A stretch of DNA of 49,050 bases from Anaerostipes hominis (ex Lee et al. 2021) (GCF_002270485.1 NZ_NQOG01000021.1:1-49050); one strand, 5' to 3'. Counted from the stretch's first letter, positions 23,622 to 31,800 are shown. Notes: generated by a model from the letters alone, not told the origin. Translations and numbers: made by a program.

Positions 23622-24539
23622 CTAGTAATCTGCAACGCGCTCCCCTGTCCTTACTTCTTCCAGGACTTTCAGCACACGCTCTTTACTTATATGTTTTTCC
23701 AAAAGCGCTTTGATATATTCAGCTCCCTTTTTTACGATGATGACAGCCGCCGAAAACCGCACGTCATACTCTTCTTCGCTGAGAAAGACAACTTTTAGGC
23801 CAACCTGCCCATGGGCTATGATATCATCATAGTTCCAGACACCGGCGTCGATCGTCCCTGCCTTTAATCCGGAAATGATATTCTGTGTCTTTATCTCTAC
23901 AAGTTCTACTTTCTTATCTCTGATGATCCTTTCCGTGATCTTGCTCTGATCCAAAGATGTACTGTCATAACCGACACGCATCCCATCCACGATCCCCGTG
24001 CCATCTGTATCCCGCAACATGAGGACATGCCTGGAAAGGAAACTGCCTGCCCCAAAGTTCATGACGATCTCAACCTTGCTGCCCTCCCGCATAGCCTGCT
24101 CCGCTGCGTACTGCGAACATACCGCGAACTGATAGGTCCCCGATTCCACGAGCCGGATCCTGCCGACGGCTCCTCTGGAGTACGCCATATTAAAATTCAG
24201 TCCTTTCATCGTCTCATAGACCGCTGTGGCAAACCCTTCATATGTCACTGAATAAGGCAGGGGCATGATCCCCAGTATCTCCTCCCTGATACAACAATTC
24301 TGGAGTCTGGCATAGTCGATCCCCTCGATATATGTCCCCATATGCCCGTGCGCTTTCAGAGATATACCCTGGCTCTCCTTGATATAAGCCAGCGCATTTT
24401 GTATCGTCCCCCGTGATACATGAAACTTCTCCTGATATTCTGAAACCGAAGGGATACGGTCTCCTACATTTCTGGTGAGGAAATCCTGAGCCAACTGTCC
24501 TATCGTAACACCGATCTTCTGATATAAATTCTGATCCAT
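23622..24539 (-). CDS. yhfZ: YhfZ-like GntR-type transcriptional regulator
   Basis: About 305 residues. The N-terminal winged helix covers residues 1-70 (IGQLAQDFLTRNVGDRIPSV, EKFHVSRGTIQNALAYIKES). The rest resembles a periplasmic-binding-protein-like sensor domain: AVYETMKGLNFNMAYSRG, GSFLSRHVLMLRDTDG, RVGYDSTSLDQSK and the late TIDAGVWNYDDI. E. coli YhfZ has the same composition (about 301). The ATG at 24539 with GAGGGT close by is preferred; a start at 24605 would pass through the operator. It is the first gene of the cluster and sits between two copies of its presumed operator. Confidence 0.85.
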   Translation of the reverse strand: MDQNLYQKIGVTIGQLAQDFLTRNVGDRIPSVSEYQEKFHVSRGTIQNALAYIKESQGISLKAHGHMGTYIEGIDYARLQNCCIREEILGIMPLPYSVTYEGFATAVYETMKGLNFNMAYSRGAVGRIRLVESGTYQFAVCSQYAAEQAMREGSKVEIVMNFGAGSFLSRHVLMLRDTDGTGIVDGMRVGYDSTSLDQSKITERIIRDKKVELVEIKTQNIISGLKAGTIDAGVWNYDDIIAHGQVGLKVVFLSEEEYDVRFSAAVIIVKKGAEYIKALLEKHISKERVLKVLEEVRTGERVADY

Positions 24540-24550
24540 ACCCTCAACGC

Positions 24551-24574
24551 CTTTGTACAAAATATTGTATATTG
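24551..24574 (-). promoter_or_regulatory. Operator upstream of yhfZ
   Basis: On the minus strand CAATATACAATATTTTGTAC, matching the first 19 bases of the yhfY operator CAATATACAATATTTTGTAT. It ends 12 bases before the yhfZ start codon, so a protein bound here would block transcription or elongation into yhfZ. Autoregulation is inferred. Confidence 0.65.
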
Positions 24575-24605
24575 TTAATATAATACTTTCGGCCGGTCTT
24601 GTCAA

Positions 24606-24865
24606 GAAAAAACAGCATCAGTGATAGCGTAAATTTACCTTCGGAAATAATGGTGTAGAGTTCACCCACGATGCTCTGATAAAGTATCAGATAAGGACTT
24701 GTGGTTTAACTATGCTATTTTTAGGTATAACAAGCAATCCCGATTTATAGTGAGCATTGTACGGCTTATTCCTCTTAGGTATACTCTTTGACCGGGTTTC
24801 AACATCTCTGAGAGAGTTTCAAGTTTTGTGTATACTCAAAAATCTAATGTAAGATACGTTGATAG
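24606..24865. other. Gene-free junction between yhf island and IS256 remnant
   Basis: No gene is visible in these 260 bases. A small hairpin CTGAT/ATCAG lies near 24677-24692. The stretch probably holds scrambled ends of mobile elements, as the next recognisable sequence is a truncated IS256 transposase. Confidence 0.4.
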
Positions 24866-25258
24866 TTACGATTGGGCAGAGCCGATTGTTTTTGGTTCTG
24901 CCCATACCTGCATTATACAGGGATTTCCCCAGTCCTGCCGGTGGCCTGTCCATTTTTTTGTGATCTCCATCGTTACCAGATACAGCATTTTCAGGAGGCT
25001 GTCATCTGTTGGGAACACACTCCTGGATTTGGTCACTTTCCGCAGCTGCCGGTTAAAGCCCTCAATGGCATTCGTCGTATAAATAAGCCGTCTGACCACT
25101 TCAGGATATTTGAAATAGGTGGAAAGGGTCGCCCAGTTATCATGCCATGATTTATAGATTTTAGGATATTGGGTGTCCCATTTATCCCGAAACAGTTCCA
25201 GCTCATTCAGGGCAGTTTCCCCCGTTGGCGCCGCATATACAAGTTTCAGGTCAGCCAT
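24866..25258 (-). pseudogene. IS256 family (mutator-type) transposase, C-terminal fragment
   Basis: The last 130 residues of a mutator-type transposase. Typical are WDTQYPKIYKSWHDNW, then IYTTNAIEGFNRQLRKVTK (the conserved NAIEGFNRQLRK region near the last catalytic glutamate), and VFPTDDSLLKMLYLVTMEI. The catalytic aspartates of the N-terminal two thirds are missing, so it is dead. It faces the yhf operon's upstream end and may mark the border of the acquired region. Confidence 0.85.
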
Positions 25259-25448
25259 TAGTTTTTTGATATCCTTGTAAGAAACGAATTTTGATAATCA
25301 TGAAACTTTCTGTCCATAACCCTTTGCACATTTTCCAGCTGTGTTATTTCTTTTGTTATACCTTATCGTGTGAAGCACGTCCACCCGAAGGGTATGACAT
25401 TGCGTTCGGGAACTATTGCGTCATACAGCTCCTGATGCTTTCCGGGCT

Positions 25449-25667
25449 TTAAAAATATTTAATCTGTGATAAGGAGAATTTCAAAGACTGCATATGGATA
25501 ATGGCGTCCAGCACAGCACACTGTTCAATACTGTAATACCGGTACTTATTGTCTTCGTCATAAAACCGGGGTTTTAAAAGACCTATCTGGTCATAGTACC
25601 GCAAAGCCTGTGTTGAAATATTATTTAGTTTCGCCATCTGTCCAATGGTCAGCCTCGCATAGTCCAT
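25449..25667 (-). pseudogene. MerR family regulator, N-terminal fragment
   Basis: A 72-residue reading frame with a MerR-type winged helix: LTIGQMAKLNNISTQALRYY (helix-turn-helix), DQIGLLKPRFYDEDNKYRYY (wing) and AVLDAIIHMQSLKFSLSQIK. It stops there, without the dimerisation helix and effector domain of normal MerR proteins (about 120-270 residues). Foreign sequence at 25260-25440 replaces the rest. Probably a remnant. Confidence 0.7.
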
Positions 25668-25693
25668 ATCAAAAACACTTTCCCGGCAGAGGA

Positions 25694-25942
25694 TTAATCT
25701 GCTCTTACGATATCAATGATCTGGTCGAAGGGAACAGCAAATCCTTCATCATCTCTCACCATATGGAGAATATCATCTTCTTCACTGTAACGTGCAAACT
25801 CTACAAGCATGAATGTACCTGTCACCGTTTCATCCACAGTTGTCACTTTAACCTTGTCCCCCTGGGAGATAAAAACGTCTTCTTTTACTTCTCCATCCTC
25901 TTTTACAATTTTTACGCCCGGCAACAGACTTGTAATTTCCAT
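25694..25942 (-). CDS. Conserved hypothetical small beta-rich protein (82 aa)
   Basis: I do not recognise a named family. The 82 residues are acidic and soluble, with alternating beta-like segments (VFISQGDKVKVTTVD, ETVTGTFMLVEFARYSEEDD, DEGFAVPFDQIIDIV). This resembles a small SH3- or Hfq-like barrel that reads a short input. The start has a GGAGG site 9 bases upstream. It lies between the MerR fragment and the 58-aa gene, on the same strand. Confidence 0.6.
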   Translation of the reverse strand: MEITSLLPGVKIVKEDGEVKEDVFISQGDKVKVTTVDETVTGTFMLVEFARYSEEDDILHMVRDDEGFAVPFDQIIDIVRAD

Positions 25943-26044
25943 AAAAACATTCCTCCATAAAAATTTATTATATCAGTAAGTATTATACCTTACCGCGCCG
26001 GACGCGCCAAGTCCAAGGAGCGTAAAATATAGAATATCCGGTAT

Positions 26045-26221
26045 TCATAATTCTTTGCCATCCTCCTCTGCCGCTTCTTTCTTTCTCGCTTCATCAAAAA
26101 TTTTTTTCATCCGCCTGTTCAGTCTGTCAGAAGGCTTATCTTCCGGTATCAATGAAGGGTCCGGCACCTTCCGGTGATCATATTCTTTCTTGTTCCTCCC
26201 ATCTGTCTGCCCATATCCCAT
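26045..26221 (-). CDS. Hypothetical basic/acidic small protein (58 aa)
   Basis: An open frame of 58 codons with a strong AAAAAGGAGGGAGAAC ribosome site. The product starts MGYGQTDGRNKKEYDHRKVP and has a mixed-charge helix RRMKKIFDEARKKEAAEE at the end. There is no transmembrane segment. Function unknown. Confidence 0.55.
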   Translation of the reverse strand: MGYGQTDGRNKKEYDHRKVPDPSLIPEDKPSDRLNRRMKKIFDEARKKEAAEEDGKEL

Positions 26222-26457
26222 GTTCTCCCTCCTTTTTATGTCTTCATTTTATCACCGGGAATCCCGAATCGTTCATGGTAGTTTATGGTAATTATATGCG
26301 ATATAAGCTTGCATTCGGAATATAGTTAAACATGCAATTAATTTATGTTATACTTTAATTATTCAGATTAGTATTTTGATTGATTCGTATTCAAAGTACT
26401 ATTTTTTTTGGCCCAAAACAGTTGTGTATTCAACTTTATTCTAAAAAGGAGGATTCT
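26222..26457. other. AT-rich intergenic stretch
   Basis: No gene is seen. Sequence from 26280 to 26450 is AT-rich, with a GGAGG ribosome site at 26449-26453 before the broken MarR gene. It should hold that gene's promoter, which I cannot place with confidence. Confidence 0.35.
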
Positions 26458-26767
26458 ATGAAAAAAATCAGCAGATTAATCTCTGTTATCCATCGCCACG
26501 GAATGAGATTTTTTAATTGTTGCCTGGCTGACACTGAGATTGGTCGGGGACAACAGTTTTTTCTTGTGTGCATTTATGAAAATCCGGGGCGCTGCCGTGG
26601 CGACGATTACATCACAGATCATCTCCGCACTGATCCTGTTTCTCTACTTCTGCAAACGGAGCCAGATGAGGCTGCATCTAAAAGAATTAAAGCTGGATGG
26701 CTCTGTCTGCAAAAATGTGATCGCGCTGGGCACTTCCTCAGGCATCACCCAGTTTATGGCTAAGTAG
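26458..26767 (+). pseudogene. Broken MarR gene fused to the middle of a MATE efflux gene
   Basis: The first frame starts with a ribosome site and encodes MKKISRLISVIHRHGMRFFN then EIGRGQQFFL, the N-terminus of a MarR protein. From about 26585 another frame matches the middle of a MATE-family drug/Na+ antiporter (GAAVATITSQIISALILFLY, then FCKRSQMRL and IALGTSSGITQFMAK). Neither gene is complete. The C-terminal part of a MATE gene reappears at 30871-31122, so the original gene was split. Confidence 0.7.
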
Positions 26768-26829
26768 ATGTAATCAAGAGAAAGGAAAAGCACAATCCAG
26801 ACGGAACCGGCAGTTCTGTCAAGAAATGT

Positions 26830-26858
26830 TTGTGAGTTAGCAAGAATTTTGATATAAT
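26830..26858 (+). promoter_or_regulatory. Promoter of the XRE gene
   Basis: TTGTGA (26830-26835), a 17-base spacer and a perfect TATAAT (26853-26858). The ribosome site AGGAGGATAA of the XRE gene follows about 35 bases later. Confidence 0.75.
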
Positions 26859-26900
26859 GGGAGCAGAAACCCCGGAGCCTGGAGAAAGGCAGGAGGATAA

Positions 26901-27113
26901 ATGCACATAAGCTATAAACCCCTCTGGCACACACTGGTTGAGCGCAATATGAGGAAAGAGGACTTGCGGCTTGCCGCCGGTCTTACCACAAATATGATTG
27001 CCAACATGGGAAAGGGAAAGAACATCAGCATGGAAACGCTGGTTCGTATCTGCAAAACCCTGAATTGTGACATTTTAGATGTGATTGAGTTGGAAGATGA
27101 TAAAATGGAATAA
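26901..27113 (+). CDS. XRE/Cro-type small HTH regulator
   Basis: A 70-residue protein composed of one helix-turn-helix: LWHTLVERNMRKEDLRLAAG, LTTNMIANMGKGKNISMETL, VRICKTLNCDILDVIELEDD. This is the YozG-type Cro/C1 regulator common in gut integrative elements. It has its own near-consensus promoter and a strong terminator after it, so it is a one-gene unit. The element around it is decayed, but this gene appears intact. Confidence 0.8.
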   Translation: MHISYKPLWHTLVERNMRKEDLRLAAGLTTNMIANMGKGKNISMETLVRICKTLNCDILDVIELEDDKME

Positions 27114-27128
27114 CAGTGAGCTACCAGG

Positions 27129-27164
27129 TAGCAAAGGCGTATTTACCGCTTTTGCTATTTTTTT
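27129..27164 (+). terminator. Rho-independent terminator after XRE gene
   Basis: TAGCAAAGGCG pairs with CGCTTTTGCTA around an ATTTAC-rich loop (27129-27157) and is followed by seven T residues. It separates the XRE gene from the GntR-ABC operon. Confidence 0.88.
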
Positions 27165-27165
27165 G

Positions 27166-27213
27166 TTGACAGGTTCCACACAATCATATATACTGTACTT
27201 ATCGAACAAGTAC
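27166..27213 (+). promoter_or_regulatory. Promoter and operator of the GntR-ABC operon
   Basis: Perfect TTGACA (27166-27171), 17 bases, TATACT (27189-27194). Directly after it the inverted repeat GTACTT (27195-27200)/AAGTAC (27208-27213) spans the start of transcription. The first gene is a YtrA-type GntR repressor, so this is probably its operator. Confidence 0.75.
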
Positions 27214-27247
27214 GCAAAATACAGACAGTACGCACGAGAGGGAAATT

Positions 27248-27619
27248 ATGGAGATTGTCATAAGTAATAGTAGCGATAAGCCGATTTATGAACAGATCAG
27301 TTCACAGATAAAAAATAAGATTATGAATGGAACATTGGAAGCTGGAGAAATGCTTCCTTCTATGCGGGCATTAGCGAAAGATTTACATATCAGCGTGATA
27401 ACTGTCCAACGGGCTTATGAGGATTTAACCCGTGATGGATTTATTGAAACTGTATCAGGGAAAGGTAGTTTTGTTGCTTCCCAAAATAAAGAGTTTATTC
27501 AAGAAGAACAGTTACGAAAGGCAGAAGAATTATTACAGCAGGTTGTGGATATTGGACGCTCACATGGCATTTCTTATGAGCAGATGGCAAATATTCTAAA
27601 AGTGTTGTATGAGGAATAA
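27248..27619 (+). CDS. GntR family (YtrA-type) repressor
   Basis: A 123-residue YtrA-subfamily regulator: winged helix at residues 10-75 (PIYEQISSQIKNKIMNGTLE, MLPSMRALAKDLHISVITVQ, RAYEDLTRDGFIETVSGKGS) and a short C-terminal helical dimerisation tail. It lies 14 bases before the ABC ATPase gene. YtrA-type repressors commonly control adjacent ABC exporters that respond to cell-wall-active compounds; the inducer here is unknown. Confidence 0.88.
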   Translation: MEIVISNSSDKPIYEQISSQIKNKIMNGTLEAGEMLPSMRALAKDLHISVITVQRAYEDLTRDGFIETVSGKGSFVASQNKEFIQEEQLRKAEELLQQVVDIGRSHGISYEQMANILKVLYEE

Positions 27620-27633
27620 CAGGAGGTCATAAA

Positions 27634-28494
27634 ATGAGTGAAAACAATATCTCTGTAAAAAATTTGTGTAAATCTTTCGATGGCTTTACGCTGAATAATA
27701 TATCGTTGCAAGTACCTAAAGGAAGGATTGTTGGATTTATCGGAGAAAATGGGGCTGGAAAAAGTACCACAATCAATCTTCTTCTAAATGAGTTGAAAAG
27801 AGATAGTGGAACGATTGAAATATTGGGGACAGATACGCTGAATAGTTCTGTTAAAAAGGAAATTGGCGTTGTATTTGACGAATGTAATTTCCATGATTTT
27901 TTCACAGCGCAGAACGTAGCAAAAATTTTTTCCGGCGTTTATCCTACATGGGATAATTCATTGTTTACCTTATACATGAAAAAATTAAATATTCCCTTTT
28001 CCAAACCAATTAGCTCTTTTTCAAAAGGTATGAAAATGAAACTATCCATCATATGTGCAATGGCTCACAGACCAAAGCTGCTGATTTTAGACGAGGCCAC
28101 AACAGGTCTTGACCCGGTAGTACGGGATGAAATTCTGGAAATGTTTTTAGACTTCATACAGGACGAAGAACACTCCATTTTCTTTTCATCTCATATTATA
28201 TCTGATATAGAAAAGATAGCGGATTATGTCATTTTAATTCATCAGGGAAAGATTGTATTTGAGGAAGAAAAGGATACTCTGATTTATCAGTATGGAATTA
28301 TCCGATGTGAGAAAAAACAGTTTGCAGATATACAGCCAGAGGATTATATCATTTCAAGGAAAACAAATGTAAGTATGGAATGTCTTGTGCGGGATAAGGA
28401 AGCCGCCCGGAGAAAATACAAAAATGTGGTTGTTGATAGTGCTTCGCTAGAGGAAATTATGCTGTTCTATATCAAAGGAGGTTCGACAAAATGA
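27634..28494 (+). CDS. ABC transporter ATP-binding protein
   Basis: A 286-residue ABC ATPase. Walker A is GFIGENGAGKSTTINLLLNE, the signature is SFSKGMKMKLSIICAM (a diverged LSGGQ), Walker B is LLILDEATTGLDP and the H-loop is FFSSHIISDIE. A C-terminal tail of about 70 residues is typical of bacitracin/lantibiotic-type exporters. Its start follows AGGAGGTCATAAA. Its stop overlaps the permease start by four bases, which supports coupled synthesis. With the permease it forms an exporter of unknown substrate. Confidence 0.92.
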   Translation: MSENNISVKNLCKSFDGFTLNNISLQVPKGRIVGFIGENGAGKSTTINLLLNELKRDSGTIEILGTDTLNSSVKKEIGVVFDECNFHDFFTAQNVAKIFSGVYPTWDNSLFTLYMKKLNIPFSKPISSFSKGMKMKLSIICAMAHRPKLLILDEATTGLDPVVRDEILEMFLDFIQDEEHSIFFSSHIISDIEKIADYVILIHQGKIVFEEEKDTLIYQYGIIRCEKKQFADIQPEDYIISRKTNVSMECLVRDKEAARRKYKNVVVDSASLEEIMLFYIKGGSTK

Positions 28495-29123
28495 GAGGAC
28501 TGATTTATAAGGACTTTTCTTTATTTTACAAAAGTATCGACAAAAAGCTGATTATCATAGCAGCCGCAGCGATTATTTTACTTTTAGTAAACGCCGGGGA
28601 TTTTTCCGGACTTTTAGCAACAATTATGTTTGCAATGACTGTCGGTATGCAAAATGTAATGAGTTTTGCCAGCGATGAACAAGTACGATGGAAAAAATAT
28701 CAGCTTACTATGCCGGTAAATTCATTCTTTGCGGTAGGGAGCAAATATATTTCTGTTCTGCTAACAATAGGAATAAGCATTGCGGCCAGTATTCTTCTCT
28801 ACTTTGTATCAAGTGTTATATATCAAAGTTTTGATGGAGCATTGCTATTTGTTTCTGTATCAGTAGCCACCATTATTCCACTAATATGTACAGCAATTTG
28901 CTTGCCCCTCACTTATTGGTTTGGTTTTCGTTCCGCACAAACAATGGGGCTTCTTGTAACCGTGCCTATTTTCTATCTTATTAAATACTTTGAAGATGGG
29001 CCAGGTCTTGTTTCTTTAACTGATACAATATCAGCATACATTTTAGCGGGCTTCCTTATCTCTGCTGTTCTGTTCATCTTCTCTTACGCTGTAAGTGTAT
29101 TGGGATATTCAAGAAAGAAATAG
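28491..29123 (+). CDS. ABC-2 type transporter permease
   Basis: A 210-residue membrane protein with about six hydrophobic segments (KKLIIIAAAAIILLLVNAG, GLLATIMFAMTVGMQNVMSF, ISVLLTIGISIAASILLYFV, VATIIPLICTAICLPLTYW). The arrangement MRGLIYKDFSLF with the later FASDEQVRWKKYQLTMPV matches the ABC2-membrane-5 permeases that pair with YtrB-like ATPases. It starts with the ATGA overlap of the ATPase gene and ends the operon. Confidence 0.88.
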   Translation: MRGLIYKDFSLFYKSIDKKLIIIAAAAIILLLVNAGDFSGLLATIMFAMTVGMQNVMSFASDEQVRWKKYQLTMPVNSFFAVGSKYISVLLTIGISIAASILLYFVSSVIYQSFDGALLFVSVSVATIIPLICTAICLPLTYWFGFRSAQTMGLLVTVPIFYLIKYFEDGPGLVSLTDTISAYILAGFLISAVLFIFSYAVSVLGYSRKK

Positions 29124-29247
29124 TATGAGGAACGTTGCTTTATTTGGAGAGAATACCAAGAAGGCAAATGACAAAGATTTATTGTACTTTGCATTAAATA
29201 ACTCATCAACTATGTAGCACCCTTTATGGAGGAAAGGGGGAATTTCT

Positions 29248-29505
29248 ATGACCTGTACAGAAGAATATAAAGAGCATATCGAATACACATTCCATGCCTT
29301 TTGTAAAGTTGTCATACGCAACGCAACAATCAATGCGGCAAGGACAAGGAACAGGAAATACAAAAGAGAAATATCCCTTGAATACCTCACAGATGAAAAG
29401 CACTACCCGTTAGGCACAGCAGATAAATATTTCCAAGCGCCAGAGCCGGAGTGCCGCCGTTTTATGAACGGACATTGTATAATGAAGCCAGCTGAAAACA
29501 AGGAG
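29248..29505 (+). pseudogene. Sigma-like gene of a conjugative element, C-terminus lost
   Basis: A good GGAGGAAAGGGGG site precedes MTCTEEYKEHIEYTFHAFCK and VVIRNATINAARTRNRKYKR, then EISLEYLTDEKHYPL. This is the N-terminal half of the sigma-70-like accessory factors of Tn916/Tn1549-type elements. After about residue 85 the expected sequence stops and an unrelated frame begins. The DNA-binding region 4 is missing. Confidence 0.65.
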
Positions 29506-29528
29506 ATGGATAGACTTCTCTATCTCCT

Positions 29529-29822
29529 ATGCGGACAGGGAGCCGCCCCAGGCGGGAACCCCGGCAGGAAAGCCCGGAGCAGCAATTTAAGCGCATGGAG
29601 CGTTACTGCTTCCGGGTACTGTCCGGCTACCACAATCTTTTGCGCCGCTGGAAACAGGACTATGCCCCCAAAACGCCGGACGAGGACTTCCACCCGCTTC
29701 TTGTGGCAGCCTTGCAGCGCATGAGCCATGTGGAATATCTGCTGGATGTGCTGCTGTTCTCTGATATAGGGGAACGAGCCGCCCTGATTGCCAGCTATGG
29801 AAAGGAAGTGAGAAGCCTTTAG
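29529..29822 (+). pseudogene. Remnant of a replication-module gene (94-aa frame)
   Basis: The frame encodes FKRMERYCFRVLSGYHNLLR, then RWKQDYAPKTPDEDFHPLLV and MSHVEYLLDVLLFSDIGER. I recognise this as a small conserved protein found just before VapE genes in gut prophages and integrative elements, but know no function. There is no ribosome site and the sequence starts out of an unrelated fragment, so it is likely inactive. Confidence 0.5.
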
Positions 29823-29829
29823 CGAAGAA

Positions 29830-30870
29830 TGGCAGACCTTGCCGTCAGAAATGCGGCAGACCGTGATGGACGCTATCGAAGCCGCCCCGCTGCCCCGGAG
29901 CGCCCCTGAAGTCAGAGCCATGCTGGAGGGCACCGAGAAGGGCGGCGTAAGGAACAGTATTCAGAATTGTTTGACCGTGTTCCAGTATGACCCCGTCCTT
30001 TCCGGGGCGGTTGCAAAGAACCTGTTGACCGAGCGCATTGACCTTCTAAAGCCTGTCGGCAGGAAACGCAGAACCGGCGGAAAGGCCATGACCCACACCG
30101 ACCTTGCGGCACTTTCTGGGAGCCGACACAGACAAGTACACCTACCAGGCCCTGCGACTGTTCCTTCTGGGAGCCATCCGGCGGGCGTTCTGCCCCGGCT
30201 GTAAATTTGAGGTCATGCTTTGTCTGGTAGGCGGTCAGGGAGCTGGGAAGTCTGCCTTTTTTCCGTCTGCCGGCGGTAAAGGACGAGTGGTTTTCCGATG
30301 ATTTGCGGAAGCTGGTCGATGAAAACGTATACCGCAAGCTACAAGGCCACTGGATTATTGAAATGTCGGAGATGATTGCCACTGCCAACGCCAAGAGCAT
30401 TGAGGAAATCAAGTCATTTTTAAGCCGCCAGAAGGAGGTCTATAAAATACCATACGAAACCCACCCGGAGGACAGGCTGCGGCAATGCGTGTTTGGAGGG
30501 ACTTCCAACGCCCTGGACCTCCTTCCCCTTGACCGTACCGGCAACCGGCGTTTCCAGAGCCTACATCGAACAGGTATGGACGGAAGCCATGACAATATAC
30601 AAAAGCGGCGATTTTAAGCTGTCTTTCAGCCCCGAAATGGTACGCTATCTGAAAGAACACCAGCGGAATTTTATGCCGGAGGACACTAAGGCCGGGATGA
30701 TACAGGCATATCTTGACCGCTACACTGGCAGCGCCGTATGTCCAAGCAGCTTTTCCGGGAAGCATTAAACCAGGACTTTGACGAGCCGAAACAATGGTAA
30801 ATTCGGGAAATCAACGAGATTATGAACCAGTGCGTCACTGGATGGAAGTATTTTCCCAATCCCCGGATAT
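29830..30870 (+). pseudogene. VapE-type helicase gene, decayed by several frameshifts
   Basis: Fragments in different frames match the VapE family of P-loop replication proteins. In order: VRNSIQNCLTVFQYDPVLSG (about 29945-30000), TYQALRLFLLGAIRRAFCPG and VGGQGAGKSAF (Walker A, about 30230), RKLVDENVYRKLQGHWIIEM (30303 onward), VYKIPYETHPEDRLRQCVFG and LDLLPLDRTGNRRF, finally CVTGWKYFPNPRIFEGYG (near 30870). At least three frameshifts and internal losses are visible. It was the replication initiator of the element now rotting in the MATE gene. Confidence 0.75.
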
Positions 30871-31122
30871 TTGAAGGGTACGGGGCAGCCTCTAAAGGCG
30901 TCTGTCCTCTCAATGCTTCGCCAGCTCCTGCTCCTGGTTCCCCTGATCCTGATTCTTCCGCTCTTTTTGGGGCTCAACGGAATCCTCTTTGCGGGACCCA
31001 TCGCAGATATGTCATCTGCCGTAATCGTGGCCCTCTTTGTCGTTCCGGAGATGAAAAAACTGAACCGTCATATAAAAGAAAAAGACGAGGAAACCGAAGA
31101 AATGGAAACCAGTCCTGCGTGA
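30871..31122 (+). pseudogene. MATE efflux gene, C-terminal fragment
   Basis: The frame encodes KASVLSMLRQLLLLVPLILI, FLGLNGILFAGPIADMSSAV and IVALFVVPEMKKLN, the last two helices and tail of a MATE transporter. It is fused directly to the end of the VapE remnant. Together with the fragment at 26585-26767, it represents one MATE gene with about 130 residues lost in between. Confidence 0.75.
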
Positions 31123-31155
31123 CAAGGTCTTCCTGAACAAAGTGGCATTTTTGTA

Positions 31156-31800
31156 TTATTTTGTATTCTTGAACTCTGTATATCTCATAAGAGCGCCTAC
31201 TACTAATCCAACTTGAGAAATAATTGCTCCTATCAATATCATTGCAAATTGCGGTACATTGATTTTATCAAAAGTAATCATATTCGCAGCACTAAAAGTT
31301 GCATACTCTGCTAGCATATACATAATACCAAATGCAATCGAGGAACCCCACTTCCACTTTCCCATATAATTATTTTTTCCGATTAGTAAAGAAATCACAA
31401 ATGTTGTTACCGGAAGAAGTACCCATAGATACATAATACTATATCCCATTGCATCCGAACTGTTGATAAAAAACCAGAACACTATAAGCGAAACAGCCCA
31501 AATTCCGAGGTAGGTTACAAATAAAATAAGCATAGACAGTTTATTTTTGCTTTTTACTGTATTGGTGCTTTCGTCAAGATAATTCAAATAATTTGACATA
31601 GGCTTTTCCTCCTTTAATAGATGGTCAAGACTAATGTTATATAAATTGCTCATTTTAACGACACTCACAATATCAGGGTATGTTTTTTCATTTTCCCAGT
31701 TAGAAATTGTTTGTCTACTTACATCGAGTGCTTCCGCAACTTGTTCTTGTGTAAGATTTGCACTTATTCGCGCATTTTTTATTTTTGTCCCTATATCCAT
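31156..31800 (-). CDS. XRE-family regulator with C-terminal membrane domain
   Basis: A 214-residue protein. An N-terminal Cro/C1 helix-turn-helix (IGTKIKNARISANLTQEQVA, EALDVSRQTISNWENEKTYP) is joined by a linker to four hydrophobic helices (LSMLILFVTYLGIWAVSLIV, IMYLWVLLPVTTFVISLLIG, IAFGIMYMLAEYATF, ILIGAIISQVGLVVGALM). The start at 31800 is set by AAAAAGGAGGGTGGTT; an upstream ATG at 31857 has no site. Membrane-bound XRE proteins of this type probably sense membrane or transporter status. The stimulus is unknown. Confidence 0.82.
   Translation of the reverse strand: MDIGTKIKNARISANLTQEQVAEALDVSRQTISNWENEKTYPDIVSVVKMSNLYNISLDHLLKEEKPMSNYLNYLDESTNTVKSKNKLSMLILFVTYLGIWAVSLIVFWFFINSSDAMGYSIMYLWVLLPVTTFVISLLIGKNNYMGKWKWGSSIAFGIMYMLAEYATFSAANMITFDKINVPQFAMILIGAIISQVGLVVGALMRYTEFKNTK

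Noticed and set aside
26901-27113. XRE gene as antitoxin of a toxin-antitoxin pair
   Set aside because: It is a one-gene unit with its own promoter and terminator; no adjacent toxin-like frame exists.
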